Below, piece by piece: positions 8,415 through 10,851 of a stretch of 10,851 bases of DNA (within the stretch, counting starts at the first letter, position 1; each line of letters begins with the position of its first letter). A model generated the notes under the pieces. That model was given only the letters and a program-made list of their open reading frames with translations. It was not told where the DNA came from and ran no database searches. This stretch comes from Planctomycetota bacterium (GTDB lineage Bacteria > Planctomycetota > UBA1135 > UBA2386), in contig JAEUHU010000259.1 of assembly GCA_016793305.1 (NCBI GenBank), forward strand, positions 1 through 10,851, read 5' to 3'. The translations under genes were made by a program, and so were the position numbers.

Positions 8415-10851
8415 ATGCTGTCCCACCGCTCCAGGATCTCTCCTGCTCGCGCTACGACCGGTGCCGCCCTGGCACTGCTGTTCGTCGGCGGCTGCAGCAA
8501 CAGCAACAACTCGTCACCGATCGGCGTCGCCGACGAGCCGGTCGTGACGTCGACCGACGTGCTGCCCGGCGTCGTCGTGACCATCGAGGCGGTGCGTGGC
8601 CGGGAACTCGGCCACGCCTACGTCGGCGACAAGCTCTCGGTCGACTTCACGGTCGAGACCGACGCCGGCGACCCGCTCGAGCTCTCGACGATGGTGCGCG
8701 GCGCCATCATGGTGTCGGGCCCGACCGGCAACTACCAGCGCGTGATCGCCTCGCAGTCGGATCTGCTGACCCGCTCCCGCAAGCGGGCCCTCGGCGCCTA
8801 CACCTACGACTTCGTGGTGGCGATTCCCGAGACCTACCTGGCGCCGCTCAACGACACGACGGCGCTGACCGACGGCGAGCTCACCGGCCAGGCGCTGGTC
8901 GGCGGCACCTACACCGTCGGCATCGAGATCCGCAAGGACTACACGGTCGACGGCGTGGTCTATCGCGACGCCGGCAACGAGACGGCCGACTTCCTGCTCG
9001 GCAGCGCCACGACGCTCGAGCCGCGCGAGGTGGTGACGATCGCCAACTGCAACCAGTGCCACACGGAGCTGATGGCGCACGGGGGCAACCGCAACAAGAT
9101 CGAGAACTGCCTCTTGTGCCACACCAGTGGCGCCGAGGACCGCAACGTCGCCTCGGTCGCGGGCGGCACGCCCGGCGTCACGATCGACTTCAAGGTGATG
9201 ATCCACAAGATCCACTCCGGCAAGCACCTTCCTTCGGTGCTCGGCGTGGCCACCAACTCCGACGGGTCGCGCAACTACGCGGCGACGGCGGCGCCCTACG
9301 AGATCATCGGCTACGGCGACGAGCTGATCGACTTCTCGGACATCACCTGGCCGGCGTGGCCGAGCTTCTACTCGCCGATGCCCGCCGACACCGGCTACAG
9401 CACGCTCGGGGCGAACCAGACGCGCGACCGCACGATGCGTCAGGGAGCGACGGAGTGCAGCAAGTGCCACGGGGACCCGGACGACAGCGGCCCGCTGCCA
9501 GCCCCGGCGCAAGGCGACCTGATCTACTCGCAGCCGACGATCGCCGCCTGCCAGTCGTGCCACGACGACTGGAACCCGGACTTCCCGTACACCGCGAACC
9601 TGCAGACGATGCCGGCCCAGGCCGACAACGCGGCCTGCACCGATTGCCACCGGGTGAGCGGCACCGCCCTCGACATCGTCGATGCGCACCGCCACCCGCT
9701 GATCGACGAGAACGAGGTCGCCGGTCTGAACTTCGTGTTCACGTCGGTGACCGACGTCGGCAACGGCGACGGCAAGTTCACTGCCGGCGAGAAGATCGAG
9801 GTCACGTTCCGCATCGAGAACGACGCCGGGGCGGCGGTCGCGGCCAGCAGCCTCGCCACCTTCGAGGCGATCCTGAGCGGTCCGACCACCAACCCGCAGA
9901 TGATGAACTACATGCGGGTCGCCCCGGCCTACTTCAGCGGCAACGGCCCGTACACCTTCAAGATCCCGGAGCTGGTCTTCTACGAGCCGATCGGCACCTC
10001 GAACGGCTCGCTGAACACCTTCAGCATCACCGGCGCGCCGATCTGGAACGTCACCGGTGCGGCCACGACCTACCTGCGCGTCACCGGCACGGGGGCGAGC
10101 ACGACGCTGGCGGCCGGTGCTTCGGTCACGCAGAACTACATCGACGTCGCCTCGGCGACGGGCATCGCCAACGGCGCCTACATCGTGATCGACGACGGCA
10201 CGCCGGGGGTGCGCGAGTTCATGCGCGTGCAGTGGGTGGACGGGACCCGGCTATGGTTCGGCTCGCAGTTCCGCACCACCTACAAGCCCAACCTGAAGAT
10301 CGCCCACGCGATCGGCGCCACCGTCCAGGTGGTCACCACGTCCGCGGTCTCGAGCGGCCTCAGTGTCGATGCCACGACGGGAGTCGTCACCGAGACGTCC
10401 GAGGTCGGTGCTGGCGAGATCCTCGCCAGCTACACGAAGGACTACGTGATCCCGTCGGTCTACCCGGGCGCGCTGGACGACTCGCCGGTCATCGGTGAGG
10501 ACTGGGGCGACTGGACCGGGCTGCCGCTGGTCGACGGCACCTACATCCTCGACTTCCACGGCTCGCGCTCCTTCAACGTGGTGCGCAACAGCGAGACGAC
10601 GACGTATCGCGAAGGTGCCGACTCGACCGCCAGCTACCTGTTGTTCGGGGCCGCCACGACGCAGGAACTGGTGAGCCGCATCGACCCGCAGGCCTGCTAC
10701 GGCTGCCACGACAGCCTGCAGTTCCACGGCGGCAGCCGCCGCAGCGTCGAAGCGTGCCTGAGCTGCCACGGGGCCGCCGGCACCGAGAACACGCTGCTCT
10801 ACGAGAACCCGACCAGCGGCAACCCGTTCGGCACGTCGGCCGAGTTCCGCT
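8415..10851 (+). CDS. OmcA/MtrC-family surface decahaem c-type cytochrome, 3'-truncated
   Basis: A probable cell-surface terminal reductase; 812 codons are visible and the frame is open at the window end. A signal peptide with lipobox FVGGC places a lipidated cysteine at C27, followed by an SNSNNSS linker. The architecture matches OmcA/MtrC: beta domain I (about 35-205); pentahaem domain II with CXXCH at 212, 232, 348, 379 and 408; beta domain III (about 421-755); and the start of a second pentahaem domain with CXXCH at 761 and 781. The two pentahaem domains open alike, with CNQCH...HGGNR...CLLCH and CYGCH...HGGSR...CLSCH, showing internal duplication. MIHKIHSGKHLPS at 263-275 is a family hallmark with haem-ligand histidines. 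Domain III is about twice the length I expect from MtrC and contains an NGDG calcium-loop-like segment (from 447) and an extra beta segment (about 577-660). ATG 8415 is preferred; ATG 8373 in frame would add 14 residues. The acceptor is unknown. Confidence 0.92.
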   Translation, partial: MLSHRSRISPARATTGAALALLFVGGCSNSNNSSPIGVADEPVVTSTDVLPGVVVTIEAVRGRELGHAYVGDKLSVDFTVETDAGDPLELSTMVRGAIMVSGPTGNYQRVIASQSDLLTRSRKRALGAYTYDFVVAIPETYLAPLNDTTALTDGELTGQALVGGTYTVGIEIRKDYTVDGVVYRDAGNETADFLLGSATTLEPREVVTIANCNQCHTELMAHGGNRNKIENCLLCHTSGAEDRNVASVAGGTPGVTIDFKVMIHKIHSGKHLPSVLGVATNSDGSRNYAATAAPYEIIGYGDELIDFSDITWPAWPSFYSPMPADTGYSTLGANQTRDRTMRQGATECSKCHGDPDDSGPLPAPAQGDLIYSQPTIAACQSCHDDWNPDFPYTANLQTMPAQADNAACTDCHRVSGTALDIVDAHRHPLIDENEVAGLNFVFTSVTDVGNGDGKFTAGEKIEVTFRIENDAGAAVAASSLATFEAILSGPTTNPQMMNYMRVAPAYFSGNGPYTFKIPELVFYEPIGTSNGSLNTFSITGAPIWNVTGAATTYLRVTGTGASTTLAAGASVTQNYIDVASATGIANGAYIVIDDGTPGVREFMRVQWVDGTRLWFGSQFRTTYKPNLKIAHAIGATVQVVTTSAVSSGLSVDATTGVVTETSEVGAGEILASYTKDYVIPSVYPGALDDSPVIGEDWGDWTGLPLVDGTYILDFHGSRSFNVVRNSETTTYREGADSTASYLLFGAATTQELVSRIDPQACYGCHDSLQFHGGSRRSVEACLSCHGAAGTENTLLYENPTSGNPFGTSAEFR

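Noticed and set aside
7163..8584. Minus-strand open frame covering the 13-haem gene and the leader
   Set aside because: It is a shadow of the haem-motif codons. It crosses the hairpin gap but has no ribosome binding site or recognisable family.
8514..9695. Minus-strand open frame opposite the decahaem gene
   Set aside because: The plus-strand product has clear CXXCH and OmcA/MtrC motifs. The reverse is Arg/Val/Ala-rich noise.
9056..10498. Plus-strand open frame inside the decahaem gene
   Set aside because: It is a shifted frame of the cytochrome. The correct frame runs unbroken from 8415 to the window end with seven haem motifs.

Overview
This is a GC-rich window (clearly above 60% G+C by eye, with strong G/C preference at third codon positions). 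It is densely coded on the + strand only and built almost entirely from respiratory genes. Both edges cut through genes. No tRNA, rRNA, transposase, CRISPR array or phage gene is visible. The SdhC type (cytochrome b558 family with a Bacillus/Wolinella-like SdhA) and the OmcA/MtrC-type cytochrome suggest a Gram-negative, menaquinone-using bacterium outside the gamma-proteobacteria. A deltaproteobacterial-grade, myxobacterial or planctomycetal lineage would fit, but the genus cannot be read from the sequence.

Region 1 (1-3685) is a succinate dehydrogenase / fumarate reductase operon: a partial sdhC, then sdhA, sdhB and an unrecognised two-helix membrane protein. Each start codon overlaps the preceding stop codon (ATGA or TGATG), so the four genes are almost certainly co-transcribed and translationally coupled. 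Two adjacent hairpins at the end of the last gene (3675-3720) may mark the operon's end.

Region 2 (3838-10851) looks like a complete electron conduit from the quinone pool to the cell surface. It encodes, in order: (i) an inner-membrane NapC/NirT-family cytochrome with three membrane helices and six haem motifs; (ii) an outer-membrane beta-barrel protein with a secretion signal and a proline-rich N-terminal arm of about 200 residues; (iii) a predicted lipoprotein with 13 CXXCH motifs in 348 residues; and (iv) an OmcA/MtrC-family surface decahaem cytochrome, also a predicted lipoprotein, with 7 of its probable 10 haem motifs inside the window. The barrel and 13-haem genes overlap by 13 bp. A 148-nt leader with a long hairpin separates the 13-haem gene from the decahaem gene.

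Taken together, SDH and other dehydrogenases would reduce the menaquinone pool. The NapC/NirT protein would oxidise menaquinol and pass electrons to the 13-haem wire lodged in the barrel, and the decahaem cytochrome would deliver them to an outside acceptor such as metal oxide, humics or a partner cell. The individual family calls are well supported. The assembly into one porin-cytochrome complex is inferred from gene order and from known Shewanella and Geobacter systems. The most unusual parts are the proline-rich arm of the barrel with its duplicated helical motif, the haem-dense lipidated replacement for MtrA, the enlarged middle domain of the decahaem protein, and the structured leader in front of it.
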